Source: Halomonas eurihalina (lineage in GTDB: Bacteria > Pseudomonadota > Gammaproteobacteria > Pseudomonadales > Halomonadaceae). Taken from it: DNA of 64,000 nt. Below are positions 1-9,325 of this stretch, in pieces. The DNA lies in contig NZ_VTPU01000018.1 of assembly GCF_008274785.1 (NCBI RefSeq), positions 1 to 64,000 of the forward strand, given 5' to 3'. Position numbers and translations under genes: made by a program. How positions within the stretch are numbered: position 1 is the first letter of the stretch; each line of letters opens with the position of its first letter. Below the pieces are notes generated by a model, which made no database searches, was not told the origin of the DNA, and saw only the letters and a list, made by a program, of their open reading frames with translations.

Positions 1-374
1 TTGTTGTCGCTGTCGATGGCCTGCTTGCCGAGAATCACCAACTCCGGCTGCTCCTCTTCAACCACCTTGGCCAGCACCTTGGCCGCGCCCAGCGACTCGA
101 CACGCTCGTCGGTCTGCACGTGGATGGCGCGATCGGCGCCCAGCGCCAGGGCGGTACGCAGCTGCTCCTGGGCGGCCTTGGGACCGACGGTGACCGCGAC
201 CACCTCGCTGGCCGTGCCGGCCTCCTTCAGGCGTACGGCCTCTTCCACGGCGATCTCGCAGAAGGGATTCATGGCCATCTTGACGTTGGTGAGGTCAACG
301 TCGGAGTTATCCGGCTTGACCCGGATCTTGACGTTGTAGTCGATGACGCGTTTGACCGCGACGAGGATTTTCAT
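1..374 (-). CDS. etfB: Electron transfer flavoprotein beta subunit (partial, C-terminus beyond window)
   Basis: The reading frame starts at an ATG complementary to 372-374, with a GGGAG ribosome binding site a few bases upstream, and runs off the left edge after about 124 codons. The N-terminus [20 protein letters not shown] is typical of EtfB, which with EtfA carries electrons from flavin dehydrogenases to ETF-ubiquinone oxidoreductase. It lies 21 bases downstream of putP on the same strand, so the two probably share a transcript. The nearby flavoprotein demethylase (2911-4947) belongs to a family whose members can use ETF as acceptor, which suggests a dedicated partner. The partner etfA would lie to the left and is not visible. 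Confidence 0.93.
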   Translation of the reverse strand, partial: MKILVAVKRVIDYNVKIRVKPDNSDVDLTNVKMAMNPFCEIAVEEAVRLKEAGTASEVVAVTVGPKAAQEQLRTALALGADRAIHVQTDERVESLGAAKVLAKVVEEEQPELVILGKQAIDSDN

Positions 375-395
375 GACGAGAACTCCCGATGAAAT

Positions 396-1883
396 TTATT
401 GAATTTCTTTCAGCATGCTCTGGAACTGACGGCCCACATTCTCGTTGGGCTTCGGCGTCATCAGCGTGACGAGGACAATGGCCAATGCTGATAAAATAAA
501 GCCCGGCACGATTTCATAGATAGCGTAGATACCGCCACTGAGTTGCCCCCAGATAATGACGGTCAATCCCCCCATAATGACACCTGCCAGGGCGCCCCAC
601 TGGTTCATTCGTGGCCAGAAGAGTGACGCGATGAGGGCCGGCCCGAAGGCCGCACCGAACCCTGCCCAGGCATACGACACCAGGCCGAGTACATTGGAGT
701 CAGGGTTCAAGGCCAGCATGACCGCCACACTGGATACGCCCAGGACCGCCACACGTCCCACCATGACCAGCTCCTTTTGCGAGGCGGACTGGCGAAAAAC
801 GGCCTTGTAGATATCGTCGGCAATCGTCGACGAACAGATCAGCAACTGAGAGTCGGCTGTCGACATGACGGCAGCCATCACTGTCGTCAGCAATACCCCG
901 GCGACCAGCGGATTGAACATGATATCGATCATGAACATGAAGATGCGCTCGTGGTCATCCAGGCCTTCGGGGAAATAGGCGTTGCCGAGTATGCCGATCA
1001 GCAGGGCGCCCACCAGACCGACAGCCGTCCAGGTCACCGCAATCCAACGCGCCATGGGGATATTGCGTGCATCATTGATGCCGGCAAAGCGCGCCAGTGA
1101 ATGCGGTTGCCCGAAGTAGCCAAGCCCCCATGCCAGTGAGCTGACGACAGCCGTCCAAGTCAGCCATTCGCCGGTCGAGGCATCACGCAGGCCATTCAGA
1201 ATACCTGCCTTGGCGCCTTCTGCGGCGGAGAAAGCGTCACCGACCCCACCAAGCTCATATATTGCCACCACCGGCACGATGACCAGGGTCAGGAACATCA
1301 TCATGCCCTGGATGACATCGGTCCAGGAGACCGCCAGGTAACCACCGAAAAAGGTGTAGGAAATGACCGCCAGGGCACCGGCCAGTACCGCCAGCGAATA
1401 GTCCATGCCGAAGACAGTGTTCAATAGTTTTCCGCCAGCCACCAGGCCTGAGCTGGTGTAGAACAGGTAGAAGATAATGATGAAAATCGCCGATATCAGT
1501 CTCAACACCAGCGTGCGGTCCTGAAAGCGCTCGGCCAGATACTCGGGAATCGTCAGAGCATTATTGGCGATGAAGCTATAGACCCGCAGGCGGCGCGCCA
1601 CGATCAGCCAGTTGAGCAGCGCGCCCGCCAGCAGGCCCACGGCAATCCAGAAGGATGACATGCCTGTCAGAAAGGCCGCACCGGGCATGGCAATCAACAG
1701 CCAGCCAGACATCTCGGAAGCTCCGGAAGAGATCGCCGTGGCGAATGGCCCCAGGGTGCGACCGCCCAACACATAGTCGGAGAAACTGTTGGAACGCCGA
1801 TAGGCGACAAAACCGACGATTAGCATGACGACGAAATACGCCATGAAGGTGCCGATCACGACACCGTGACTCGTATCTATCAT
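396..1883 (-). CDS. putP: Sodium/proline symporter PutP
   Basis: This 495-residue sodium:solute symporter family protein has many hydrophobic segments and the PutP-like stretch SSGASEMSGWLL near residues 53-64. PutP imports proline with sodium, both as a nutrient and as a compatible solute in halophiles. The ATG complements 1881-1883. The gene lies between proC (about 110 bases upstream) and etfB (21 bases downstream), all on the minus strand. Together with the divergent methylproline demethylase-like gene this supports a role in taking up proline or related betaines. The substrate could be a methylated proline rather than proline itself, which sequence cannot settle. Confidence 0.93.
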   Translation of the reverse strand: MIDTSHGVVIGTFMAYFVVMLIVGFVAYRRSNSFSDYVLGGRTLGPFATAISSGASEMSGWLLIAMPGAAFLTGMSSFWIAVGLLAGALLNWLIVARRLRVYSFIANNALTIPEYLAERFQDRTLVLRLISAIFIIIFYLFYTSSGLVAGGKLLNTVFGMDYSLAVLAGALAVISYTFFGGYLAVSWTDVIQGMMMFLTLVIVPVVAIYELGGVGDAFSAAEGAKAGILNGLRDASTGEWLTWTAVVSSLAWGLGYFGQPHSLARFAGINDARNIPMARWIAVTWTAVGLVGALLIGILGNAYFPEGLDDHERIFMFMIDIMFNPLVAGVLLTTVMAAVMSTADSQLLICSSTIADDIYKAVFRQSASQKELVMVGRVAVLGVSSVAVMLALNPDSNVLGLVSYAWAGFGAAFGPALIASLFWPRMNQWGALAGVIMGGLTVIIWGQLSGGIYAIYEIVPGFILSALAIVLVTLMTPKPNENVGRQFQSMLKEIQ

Positions 1884-1995
1884 TGTGGAACCTGATTATT
1901 GAATATTGTTGGTCTTGAACCGGAGGTTCGGCGTACTCGTTGTTATGGGTCTGGTGATCAATGGTTGGCCAACACAACGTCGGCCAGATACGTGC

Positions 1996-2787
1996 TTATC
2001 CCCCCCTGGCGGTTCGATAGGCCGCCTGCAGCCCCTCGTGGACGACCCGCTCGAAACCGCCCTCAATCATGGTGCGCAGTCCCTCGGCGGTGGTGCCTTG
2101 ATAATCCACCAGGCGTTTGACCATCTCGCCGGGCTCAGCCGCCTGCTGTTCCAGCAACAGGCTCCCGCCCATCAGGGTCTGCATCACGGCTTCCCGGGCG
2201 ACGTCACCGTCGAGTCCCGCCTGTCTGGCATGCGACAGCATTGCCTGCGCCAGCAGGGCCGGATAGGCGGGCCCGGCACCGCTCACCGCCGTCAGGTAGT
2301 CGATCGCGTCTTCGGACGACACCTCGCGTGCCGTGCCGCAGCTTTCCAGCAACGCCTGCACGATGCCGCGATCGGCATCACTGATGGCCGGTGACGCATA
2401 CCAGGGAAAGTAGCCACGCTGGATTTCCGCGGCCGCATTGGGCATGGCCCGCACCACTCGCTGGCTGCCGAGTTGATGCGATACGGCCTGCTGCGAGGCC
2501 ATCGCCAGCAGCGATATCACCAGCTTGTCGCCGACCTGGATGTCGATATCAACGAGATCCTGCGGACGAATTGACAGCACGATGACATCCGCCAGGTCAG
2601 CGAGCTGCCGATTGTCCTGAACACAGCGCACGCCGGGCCAATCCACATAGGCACCGCGCTTCCCTGAACGAGAGGAAATCACCAGTTGCTCGGGCGCCAG
2701 CAGATTCTTCTCCAGCAAGGCCAGCCCCAGAGCGCGCCCCACCCAACCTTGCCCGCCAATCAGGCCAACCACCGCACTTTCCAACAT
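1996..2787 (-). CDS. proC: Pyrroline-5-carboxylate reductase-type enzyme
   Basis: This 263-residue protein has an N-terminal Rossmann fold, with an atypical glycine loop GGQGWVGRAL where most ProC have GxGxMA. It carries the C-terminal ProC signature near YLTAVSGAGPAYPALL, followed by GTTAEGL. ProC normally reduces pyrroline-5-carboxylate to proline with NAD(P)H. The location beside putP and divergent from a methylproline demethylase-like gene suggests a catabolic-island paralogue, so its substrate may be a related cyclic imine. The unusual nucleotide loop supports paralogue status. The ATG complements 2785-2787. Confidence 0.85.
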   Translation of the reverse strand: MLESAVVGLIGGQGWVGRALGLALLEKNLLAPEQLVISSRSGKRGAYVDWPGVRCVQDNRQLADLADVIVLSIRPQDLVDIDIQVGDKLVISLLAMASQQAVSHQLGSQRVVRAMPNAAAEIQRGYFPWYASPAISDADRGIVQALLESCGTAREVSSEDAIDYLTAVSGAGPAYPALLAQAMLSHARQAGLDGDVAREAVMQTLMGGSLLLEQQAAEPGEMVKRLVDYQGTTAEGLRTMIEGGFERVVHEGLQAAYRTARGG

Positions 2788-2810
2788 GCGTCGTACCTCT
2801 CGGAAGCCTT

Positions 2811-2861
2811 ATGTACATCGATGAACATATAATTGACAATTATGTACATTCGACTCTAACG
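2811..2861. promoter_or_regulatory. Divergent operator/promoter between proC and the demethylase gene
   Basis: The 123-base spacer holds two identical ATGTACAT palindromes (2811-2818 and 2842-2849) 31 bases apart. Between them lies a perfect inverted repeat ATAATTG-A-CAATTAT (2829-2843). A TTGACA at 2833-2838 followed after 16 bases by TCTAAC could be the rightward promoter. Paired palindromes three helical turns apart fit a dimeric repressor controlling both directions. No regulator gene is in view, so its identity is unknown. Confidence 0.5.
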
Positions 2862-2910
2862 TTGTCAAGAACACAACAATCAAGAACGCAACACTAAGGA
2901 GAATCCGACC

Positions 2911-4947
2911 GTGGCCACCGATCCCCTGCTGCAGCCGTTTCAGCTCAAGAACCTGACCATCAAGAACCGTCTGATGATGACGTCCCATGAACCGGCATAC
3001 CCAGAAGACGGCATGCCCAAGGAGCTCTATCGCGCCTATCACGTCGAGCGCGCCAGAGCAGGCCTGGGCCTGACCATGACGGCCGGTTCGGCTGCGGTGT
3101 CCAGGGACAGTCCGCCGGTGTTCAACAACATCCTGGCCTACAAGGATGAGGTCGTGCCGTGGATGCGCGAGCTGACGGATGCCTGCCATGAACACGGCAC
3201 GGCGGTGATGATTCAGCTCACTCACCTGGGCCGGCGCACGCGCTGGGACAAGGGCGACTGGCTGCCGACGGTCTCGCCCTCACACCATCGTGAGGCCTCG
3301 CATCGTGCCTACCCCAAGCAGGTCGAGGACTGGGATATCGAACGCCTGATCCGCGATTACGCCGATGCCGCCGAACGCATGCATGCGGCAGGGCTCGACG
3401 GTATCGAGCTGCAGGCCTATGGTCACCTGATGGATCAGTTCTGGTCGCCGCTGACCAATACCCTCGAGGGTCCTTATGGCGGCAGTCTGGACAACCGACT
3501 GCGCTTCACCTTCGAAGTGCTCGAGGCCATTCGCAAACGGGTGGGACCAGAGTTCATCGTCGGCCTGCGCTATACCGGCGACGAGATGCTCGAGGGCGGC
3601 CTGACGCCGGAAGATGGCATGGATATCTCCCAACGCCTCAAGGACAGTGGCCTGGTCGACTTCCTCAATGTGGTTCGGGGACACATCGATACCGACCCGG
3701 GCCTGACCGATGTCATCCCGGTACAGGGCATGCGCAGTGCCCCTCACCTGGATTTCGCCGGCGAGATCCGCCGCCAGGTCGATTTCCCCACCTTCCATGG
3801 CGCCAAGATTCAGGATGTCGCCACGGCCCGTCATGCCATTTCTTCCGGCCTGGTCGACATGATCGGCATGACACGCGCCCATATGGCCGAGCCGCATATC
3901 GTCAAGAAGCTGGTGGAAGACCGCGAAGAAGAGATCCGCCCCTGCGTGGGTGCCAACTACTGCCTGGACCGCATCTATCAGGGCGGCGCCGCCTACTGTA
4001 TTCACAATGCGGCCACCGGGCGTGAAACCACCATGCCGCACACAATTCCACCCGCCACTCAGCAGCGACGAATCGTCATTATCGGCGCAGGGCCTGGCGG
4101 CCTGGAAGCCGCCCGTGTCGCCGGCGAGCGCGGCCATGAGGTTCTGGTGTTGGAGGCTTCCAGCGAAGCCGGTGGCCAGGTACGTCTGACCGCACAGAGC
4201 AAGCGTCGTCGCGAGATGATGGGCATCATCGATTGGCGCCTGTCACGCTGCGAGGCGCTCGGGGTGGAAATTCGCTACAACGTCTTTGCCGAGGCCGAGG
4301 AAGTGCTCGCGGAGAATCCGGACGTAGTGATCGTGGCCACCGGTGGTTACCCCATCGAGGACATGCCCGCTCAGGGCCACCAACTGGTGGTCAACACCTG
4401 GGATATCCTTTCGGGCCACGTTGCGCCAGGCAACAAGGTACTGCTGTTCGATGACGCCGGAGACCACGCCGCCCTGCAAGCCGCCGAGATCATCGCCGCC
4501 ACCGGGGCAGAAGTGGAAATCATGACCCCCGACCGCACCTTCTCGGCCGAGATCATGGCCATGAACCTGGTGCCCTACATGCGTGAACTGCAGCGCCCCA
4601 ACGTGACGTTCACACCGACCTATCGTCTGAAGTCCGTGGAAAAGGAAGGCAATGGCTTGCTGGCCAGGGTCACCAGTGACTACATGGACCTGAATCATGA
4701 ACGCCACATCGATCAGGTCGTGGTTAACTACGGCATCACGCCCATGGCCGATGTCTACTTCGAGCTCAAGGAGCACGCCTCGAACGGCGGCGAAGTGGAT
4801 TACGATGACTTGATCGCCGGCAACCTACAATCGGTCGTACGCCATGCCGGCGGCAGCTTCCAACTGTTCCGACTGGGCGATGCCGTGGAGTCGCGTAATA
4901 CCCATGCTGCCATCTATGACGCCCTCAGACTGGTCAAGGATCTGTGA
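2911..4947 (+). CDS. N-methylproline (stachydrine pathway) demethylase-like FMN/FAD oxidoreductase
   Basis: This 678-residue protein is built like trimethylamine dehydrogenase and DgcA. It has an N-terminal old-yellow-enzyme FMN barrel (about 1-340), a cysteine segment, and FAD/NAD-type Rossmann domains starting with IVIIGAGPGGLEAARVAG (about 390). Family members oxidatively remove N-methyl groups from dimethylglycine or N-methylproline. The PutP, ProC and EtfB neighbours favour N-methylproline, but dimethylglycine cannot be excluded. The iron-sulfur motif is CVGANYC plus C363: C345, C351 and C363 are present, while the position matching TMADH Cys348 is alanine. The start is GTG, preceded by AAGGAG. 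Confidence 0.8.
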   Translation: MATDPLLQPFQLKNLTIKNRLMMTSHEPAYPEDGMPKELYRAYHVERARAGLGLTMTAGSAAVSRDSPPVFNNILAYKDEVVPWMRELTDACHEHGTAVMIQLTHLGRRTRWDKGDWLPTVSPSHHREASHRAYPKQVEDWDIERLIRDYADAAERMHAAGLDGIELQAYGHLMDQFWSPLTNTLEGPYGGSLDNRLRFTFEVLEAIRKRVGPEFIVGLRYTGDEMLEGGLTPEDGMDISQRLKDSGLVDFLNVVRGHIDTDPGLTDVIPVQGMRSAPHLDFAGEIRRQVDFPTFHGAKIQDVATARHAISSGLVDMIGMTRAHMAEPHIVKKLVEDREEEIRPCVGANYCLDRIYQGGAAYCIHNAATGRETTMPHTIPPATQQRRIVIIGAGPGGLEAARVAGERGHEVLVLEASSEAGGQVRLTAQSKRRREMMGIIDWRLSRCEALGVEIRYNVFAEAEEVLAENPDVVIVATGGYPIEDMPAQGHQLVVNTWDILSGHVAPGNKVLLFDDAGDHAALQAAEIIAATGAEVEIMTPDRTFSAEIMAMNLVPYMRELQRPNVTFTPTYRLKSVEKEGNGLLARVTSDYMDLNHERHIDQVVVNYGITPMADVYFELKEHASNGGEVDYDDLIAGNLQSVVRHAGGSFQLFRLGDAVESRNTHAAIYDALRLVKDL

Positions 4948-4988
4948 AACCGGCCGCGACAATGCCGATAACGCTTCCATATCCAGGA

Positions 4989-5010
4989 TAGCCGCCGAGC
5001 ATGGCGGCTA
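4989..5010 (+). terminator. Terminator-like hairpin after the demethylase gene
   Basis: An 8-base perfect stem, TAGCCGCC/GGCGGCTA, encloses the loop GAGCAT about 40 bases past the demethylase stop and is followed only by TTCC. The short T-tract makes it a weak intrinsic terminator at best. It lies between convergent genes and may serve both. Confidence 0.45.
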
Positions 5011-5052
5011 TTCCGTTCAGTCGCTCGTGACGCGGCACGCCTCAGTCAGCCA

Positions 5053-5541
5053 TTACCAAGGCTCATCCAGAATGGACTCCAGCGCCTCGTTGAGCTCCCT
5101 GATCCCCGCCCGCGGCGAGAAACGACGCACGACACGGCCATCCCGAGCCACCAGGAACTTGGTAAAATTCCACTTGATGGCCTTCGTCCCCAGGACCCCC
5201 GGCGCCTCGCGCTTGAGTTCGATGAACAAGGGATGAGCGTGGCGCCCGTTGACCTGCACCTTTTCCATCATCGGAAAGGTCACGCTATAGGTCTGTTCAC
5301 CAAACGAGCAGAACCCGGCTGCCGACTCGGGAGATTGCCGCCCGAACTGGTTGCAGGGGAACGCCAGCACGGTAAAGCCGCGGTCGCGGTGACGCCGATA
5401 GAGACGCTCGAGCTCGCCGAGCTGGGACGTGAATCCACAGCGGCTGGCCACATTGACGATCAGGAGCACCTGGCCGCGCAAGGCGCGGAGGTTGAAGGGC
5501 TCGCCGCTATGGGTGCGGCAATCGTGGTCATGGATGCTCAT
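5053..5541 (-). CDS. Glutathione peroxidase family thiol peroxidase (cysteine type)
   Basis: This 162-residue protein carries the three family signatures: NVASRCGFTSQ with the peroxidatic cysteine near residue 35, FPCNQFGRQSP near 80-90, and WNFTKFLV near 123-130. It reduces hydrogen peroxide or organic hydroperoxides. Bacterial enzymes with cysteine in place of selenocysteine often use thioredoxin as reductant. There is no signal peptide, so it is probably cytoplasmic. It ends convergently with the demethylase gene and lies 71 bases downstream of the Nudix gene on the same strand, so they may be cotranscribed. Confidence 0.92.
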   Translation of the reverse strand: MSIHDHDCRTHSGEPFNLRALRGQVLLIVNVASRCGFTSQLGELERLYRRHRDRGFTVLAFPCNQFGRQSPESAAGFCSFGEQTYSVTFPMMEKVQVNGRHAHPLFIELKREAPGVLGTKAIKWNFTKFLVARDGRVVRRFSPRAGIRELNEALESILDEPW

Positions 5542-5612
5542 GGCTCGGGCTCGCTGTCTGTTCCATCACGATGCCACGCCGGCTCCCTCGGCGCCAGTCC
5601 CGCGCCGAAGAC

Positions 5613-6164
5613 TCACCTGGAGGCTGCAAGCGAGCCGTCGTGGATAAGCGTTTCCACCACCTGGCGCGTGTCCGGTGTGACATCCTCGAGCACCAGTGCC
5701 TGCTCGGGAGGCAGCCAGAAGGCCTCGGCGACTTCTTCTGCCTGCAGAATCAAGGGGCCATCGTAGTCGACCAGATAGGCACTACCGAAGATGTGATTGC
5801 CATTCCGGGCATGAACGAATTCCAGCACATGCCGCAGGGGAACCCCCTCAATTCCAAGTTCCTCGGCCAGCTCGCGTCTCGCCGCCACATGCACCGCCTC
5901 GCCGGCACCGACCACGCCACCGGCAGCCAGGTCGATGCCGCCGGGAAAGACTTCCTTGAACAGCGTACGGCGCTGCACGCATAGCTCGCCTTGCGCATTG
6001 CGCACCACGATATAGGTGGCACGATGCCAGAAGCGATAGCGGCGCATGGTCGCGCGCAGCGCGCTGCCGCAAGGCCGATTGCGCGCATCCACCAACTGGA
6101 TGCTCTCGTCGGATATGCGCTGGACCGTCGTCGGCTCGGACGACACACCTGGATCGGTGGCCAT
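5613..6164 (-). CDS. Nudix hydrolase (YfcD-like)
   Basis: This 183-residue protein contains a full Nudix box, GGVVGAGEAVHVAARRELAE followed by ELGI, at about residues 81-104. That box coordinates magnesium for hydrolysis of a nucleoside diphosphate linked to another group. The length and the region before the box resemble YfcD/isopentenyl-diphosphate isomerase-like Nudix proteins, but the substrate cannot be read from sequence. An AGGGAG ribosome binding site lies just before the ATG complementing 6162-6164. The gene is divergent from kynA and upstream of the glutathione peroxidase. Confidence 0.88.
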   Translation of the reverse strand: MATDPGVSSEPTTVQRISDESIQLVDARNRPCGSALRATMRRYRFWHRATYIVVRNAQGELCVQRRTLFKEVFPGGIDLAAGGVVGAGEAVHVAARRELAEELGIEGVPLRHVLEFVHARNGNHIFGSAYLVDYDGPLILQAEEVAEAFWLPPEQALVLEDVTPDTRQVVETLIHDGSLAASR

Positions 6165-6305
6165 GGAAACTCCCTGAAGGGAAATGGATTCAGCCTAACG
6201 GCCCGTCGTGGGCACGTCACCTCCCTGCCGCAACGACACCTTCGCCCTCGCCAGCGGCTGCGTTACAGTCTTCACCCTACCGACAACAACGACAAGGCCC
6301 GAGCG

Positions 6306-7160
6306 ATGCGCGATACCGATGCGAATGCCGACAGCCGCCAGGTGGATCTCGACGACGAGGGCGTGCACTGGGATCAGGCCATGAGCTATGGCCAGTACCT
6401 GAACCTCGAGACGCTACTCGATTGCCAGCGCCCGTTGTCCCATGAACACGACGAAATGCTGTTCATCGTCATCCATCAGACCTCCGAACTCTGGATACGA
6501 CTGTGCCTGCACGAAGCGCACGGCGCCGCCGAGCGCATTCGCCACGGCGACCTGCGCCCCGCTTTCAAGATGCTGACTCGAGTCGCGCGCATTCAGGAAC
6601 AACTCATCAAGGCCTGGGAAGTCCTCGTCACCCTGACCCCGGCGGACTACCTGAGTTTCCGCGACGAACTGGGCCAGAGCTCCGGCTTCCAGTCATACCA
6701 GTACCGGGAACTGGAATTCCTGCTCGGCAACAAGAACGCGCGCATGGTCGAGGCCCACCGTGCCCATCCCCACCACCATGAGCGATTGCTCGCGGTGCTG
6801 CACGCGCCGAGTCTCTACGACATCACCCTGCAACTACTGGGGCGGCGCGGCTTCGACATCCCCGACGACCGGCTCGAGCGAGACTGGTCCGAGCCCTATA
6901 GCGCCTCATCGCTCGTCGAGGATGCCTGGCGCGAGATCTATCGCGACACCGAGACCCACTGGGACCTGTACGAACTGGCCGAAAAGCTGGTCGACCTGGA
7001 GTACAACTTCCAGAAATGGCGCTTCAGCCACATGAAGACCGTCGAGCGCATCATCGGCTATCGTCGCGGTACCGGTGGCACCGGAGGTGTCAGCTATCTG
7101 GTCAAGGCCCTCGACCTGCAGTTCTTCCCCGAACTCTGGTCGGTGAGAACCACTATCTGA
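6306..7160 (+). CDS. kynA: Tryptophan 2,3-dioxygenase
   Basis: Translation from the ATG at 6306 gives 284 residues, matching the family length. The open frame extends upstream but lacks family similarity there. Conserved heme-pocket segments are MLFIVIHQTSELWIRLCLHE near residue 50, FQSYQYRELEFLLGN near 125 and FSHMKTVERIIGYRRGTGGT near 240. The enzyme opens the tryptophan indole ring to N-formylkynurenine, the first step of the kynurenine pathway. No kynB or kynU lies nearby. AAGG at 6293-6296 is a modest ribosome binding site. Confidence 0.95.
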   Translation: MRDTDANADSRQVDLDDEGVHWDQAMSYGQYLNLETLLDCQRPLSHEHDEMLFIVIHQTSELWIRLCLHEAHGAAERIRHGDLRPAFKMLTRVARIQEQLIKAWEVLVTLTPADYLSFRDELGQSSGFQSYQYRELEFLLGNKNARMVEAHRAHPHHHERLLAVLHAPSLYDITLQLLGRRGFDIPDDRLERDWSEPYSASSLVEDAWREIYRDTETHWDLYELAEKLVDLEYNFQKWRFSHMKTVERIIGYRRGTGGTGGVSYLVKALDLQFFPELWSVRTTI

Positions 7161-7233
7161 GCGCTGCCGAAAGCGTTGACCGGGCACCAAGTGGCGGCCA
7201 TGCTCACAACAGGCCCAGTCATCGGAGTTTGCC

Positions 7234-8883
7234 ATGCAGGAATACGCGCCGCGTGCCCGGTTGGCCACCCATGAGGTGACCAACCAGCCTCCTCCCTCCG
7301 AGGATCGCCACCTACTCGACGATGACCTGCCGATGCGCGAAGCATTAGCCCGCGAGGCCCCCGACTGGGTAGCCGAACGCCTGGCGCCGCTGGGGCGCGA
7401 CGTCGGCAGCGAACGCGTCCGTGCCCTGGGCGAGGCCGCCAACCATCACCCGCCCGAACTGCGACTGTTCGACCGCTACGGGCGACGCCTGGATGCCGTC
7501 GACTACCACCCGGCCTACCATGAGCTGATGCACTTGGCCATGGACCATGGCTGGCACGCGGTTGCCTGGCAGGAAGAAGGCCGCGGCGGGCACCAGGCCC
7601 ATGTGGCAGCCCTGTACCTGCTCACCCAAGCCGAGCCCGGCTTCTGCTGCCCGGTGACCATGACCCATGCCGCCATGCCGGCGCTGCGCCACTCGCCAAG
7701 CCTGCATGAACACTGGTCTCCCGGCCTGCTGCACTGGGATTACGATCCCCGGGCACTGCCCGCCGAACGCAAGACGGCGCTGACCTTTGGCATGGCGATG
7801 ACCGAGAAACAGGGCGGCAGCGACGTTCGCGCCAACACCACCCAAGCCACTCCCGTCGCCGACGGCTGGCGGTTGAACGGCCACAAGTGGTTCTGTAGCG
7901 CGCCCATGTCGGATGCCTTCCTGACCCTGGCGCAGACCGACGAGGGCCTCGGCTGTTTCCTGGTGCCTCGCTTCACCCCGGATGGCGAGCGCAACGCCAT
8001 CGAACTGCAACGACTCAAGGACAAGTGCGGCAACCGGGCCAATGCCTCGGCGGAGATCGAATACCGCGATGCCTGGGCCGAACCGCTGGGCGAACCAGGA
8101 CGCGGCATCGCCACCATCCTTTCGATGGTTCAGCAGACCCGGCTCGATGCCGCTACCGCTCCGGTGGCGATGATGCGTCAGGCACTGAGCGAGGCGTGGC
8201 GGCACGTTCGAGCCCGCCACGCCTTCGGCCGGTGCCTGGCCGAACAGCCCTTGATGCGCACCCTGCTCGCCGACATGGCCCTCGAAGTCGAGGCCGGCGT
8301 CGCCCTGACCCTGCGCACCGCCCGTGCCTTCGACGGCGCCGCCCGTGGTGACGCCCACGAGACCGCCCTGGCACGCCTGTTGCCGGCCCTGGCCAAGTAC
8401 TGGCACAACAAGCGCGCCCCCGGCTTTTTGGCCGAGGCCATGGAATGCCTGGGCGGCATCGGCTATGTGGAAGAATCGCCGCTGGCGCGGCTCTATCGCG
8501 AAGCGCCGGTGAATTCCATCTGGGAAGGCTCGGGCAACGTCATCTGCCTCGACGTGTTGCGGGTTTTCGGTCGCCATCCCGAAGCACTGACGGCACTCCG
8601 CCAGGAACTCGACGCCGCTCGCGGCGCATCACCAGCGCTGGATGCCGCCATGCAGGAACTCGTCACGCGTCTCGAAGCGCCGCCGGACACCCTGGAGCGA
8701 CAGGCACGCTGGCTGACACAACGCCTGGCCCAATGCCTGCAGGGCGCCCTGCTGCTGCAACACGCTCCTGCCGAGATCGGCGAGACCTTCTGTCGCTCGC
8801 GGCTCATCGATGCCAGCCCCGTTTTCGGGACCTTGCCCGCGGATGCGCCGGAAGCGGCGATCCTGAACCGTATCCAGGCCTGA
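7234..8883 (+). CDS. aidB: Acyl-CoA dehydrogenase family protein, AidB-like
   Basis: This 549-residue flavoprotein matches the length of E. coli AidB (about 540). The AidB-type N-terminus (TNQPPPSEDRHLLDDD) is followed by the acyl-CoA dehydrogenase core with FGMAMTEKQGGSDVRANTTQ near 190 and the glycine-rich GYVEESPLARLYREAPVNSI near 410. A C-terminal helical DNA-binding-like region follows. AidB binds DNA and FAD and is linked to the adaptive response to alkylating agents. Its true reaction is unclear, so a metabolic isovaleryl-CoA dehydrogenase-like role remains possible. A GGAG lies six bases before the ATG. Confidence 0.9.
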   Translation: MQEYAPRARLATHEVTNQPPPSEDRHLLDDDLPMREALAREAPDWVAERLAPLGRDVGSERVRALGEAANHHPPELRLFDRYGRRLDAVDYHPAYHELMHLAMDHGWHAVAWQEEGRGGHQAHVAALYLLTQAEPGFCCPVTMTHAAMPALRHSPSLHEHWSPGLLHWDYDPRALPAERKTALTFGMAMTEKQGGSDVRANTTQATPVADGWRLNGHKWFCSAPMSDAFLTLAQTDEGLGCFLVPRFTPDGERNAIELQRLKDKCGNRANASAEIEYRDAWAEPLGEPGRGIATILSMVQQTRLDAATAPVAMMRQALSEAWRHVRARHAFGRCLAEQPLMRTLLADMALEVEAGVALTLRTARAFDGAARGDAHETALARLLPALAKYWHNKRAPGFLAEAMECLGGIGYVEESPLARLYREAPVNSIWEGSGNVICLDVLRVFGRHPEALTALRQELDAARGASPALDAAMQELVTRLEAPPDTLERQARWLTQRLAQCLQGALLLQHAPAEIGETFCRSRLIDASPVFGTLPADAPEAAILNRIQA

Positions 8884-8943
8884 GCTTCCCAGGGTTTTGC
8901 GTGTAGAGTGTGGGGCCGGAGCCCTTATGTCGCGGAGCCTCTC

Positions 8944-9312
8944 ATGGAAGACTGGACGCTCAGGTGGATGCTGGGGCAGGCGGTCAGCCTTGTCGCCCTG
9001 GCGCTTTGCGTCGTCGCCTTTGCCAGCAAGCGCGACGACCGGCTGTTCGTGATTCTGGTGTTTGCCAATGTTGCCTTCGCCGCACAGTTCGCTCTCTTCC
9101 AGAGCTGGGTGGCGGCCGGCATCTCCGCACTGATCGTGCTGCGCATCGCCCTGGCACGCCGTTATCCGCGCAATACCGGCATCATGCTCGCGATGCTGGT
9201 CGCCACCCTCGCGATCGCCGCCCTGACCTGGGGCGGACCACAGGATATTCCGGCCTTGGCGGCGGGGTTGCTGGGTACCTATGGCATGTTCATGCTGCAT
9301 GGCGCCCTGTGA
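8944..9312 (+). CDS. Small inner-membrane protein, YgjV-like
   Basis: The ATG at 8944 with GGAG at 8934-8937 gives 122 residues and is preferred to an upstream start. The protein is almost wholly hydrophobic, with about four predicted membrane segments and a short charged stretch ASKRDDR between the first two. The pattern and length fit the YgjV family, whose function is unknown. It ends 13 bases from the convergent LysE/RhtB gene. Confidence 0.72.
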   Translation: MEDWTLRWMLGQAVSLVALALCVVAFASKRDDRLFVILVFANVAFAAQFALFQSWVAAGISALIVLRIALARRYPRNTGIMLAMLVATLAIAALTWGGPQDIPALAAGLLGTYGMFMLHGAL

Positions 9313-9325
9313 CGCCTTGCCGGCT

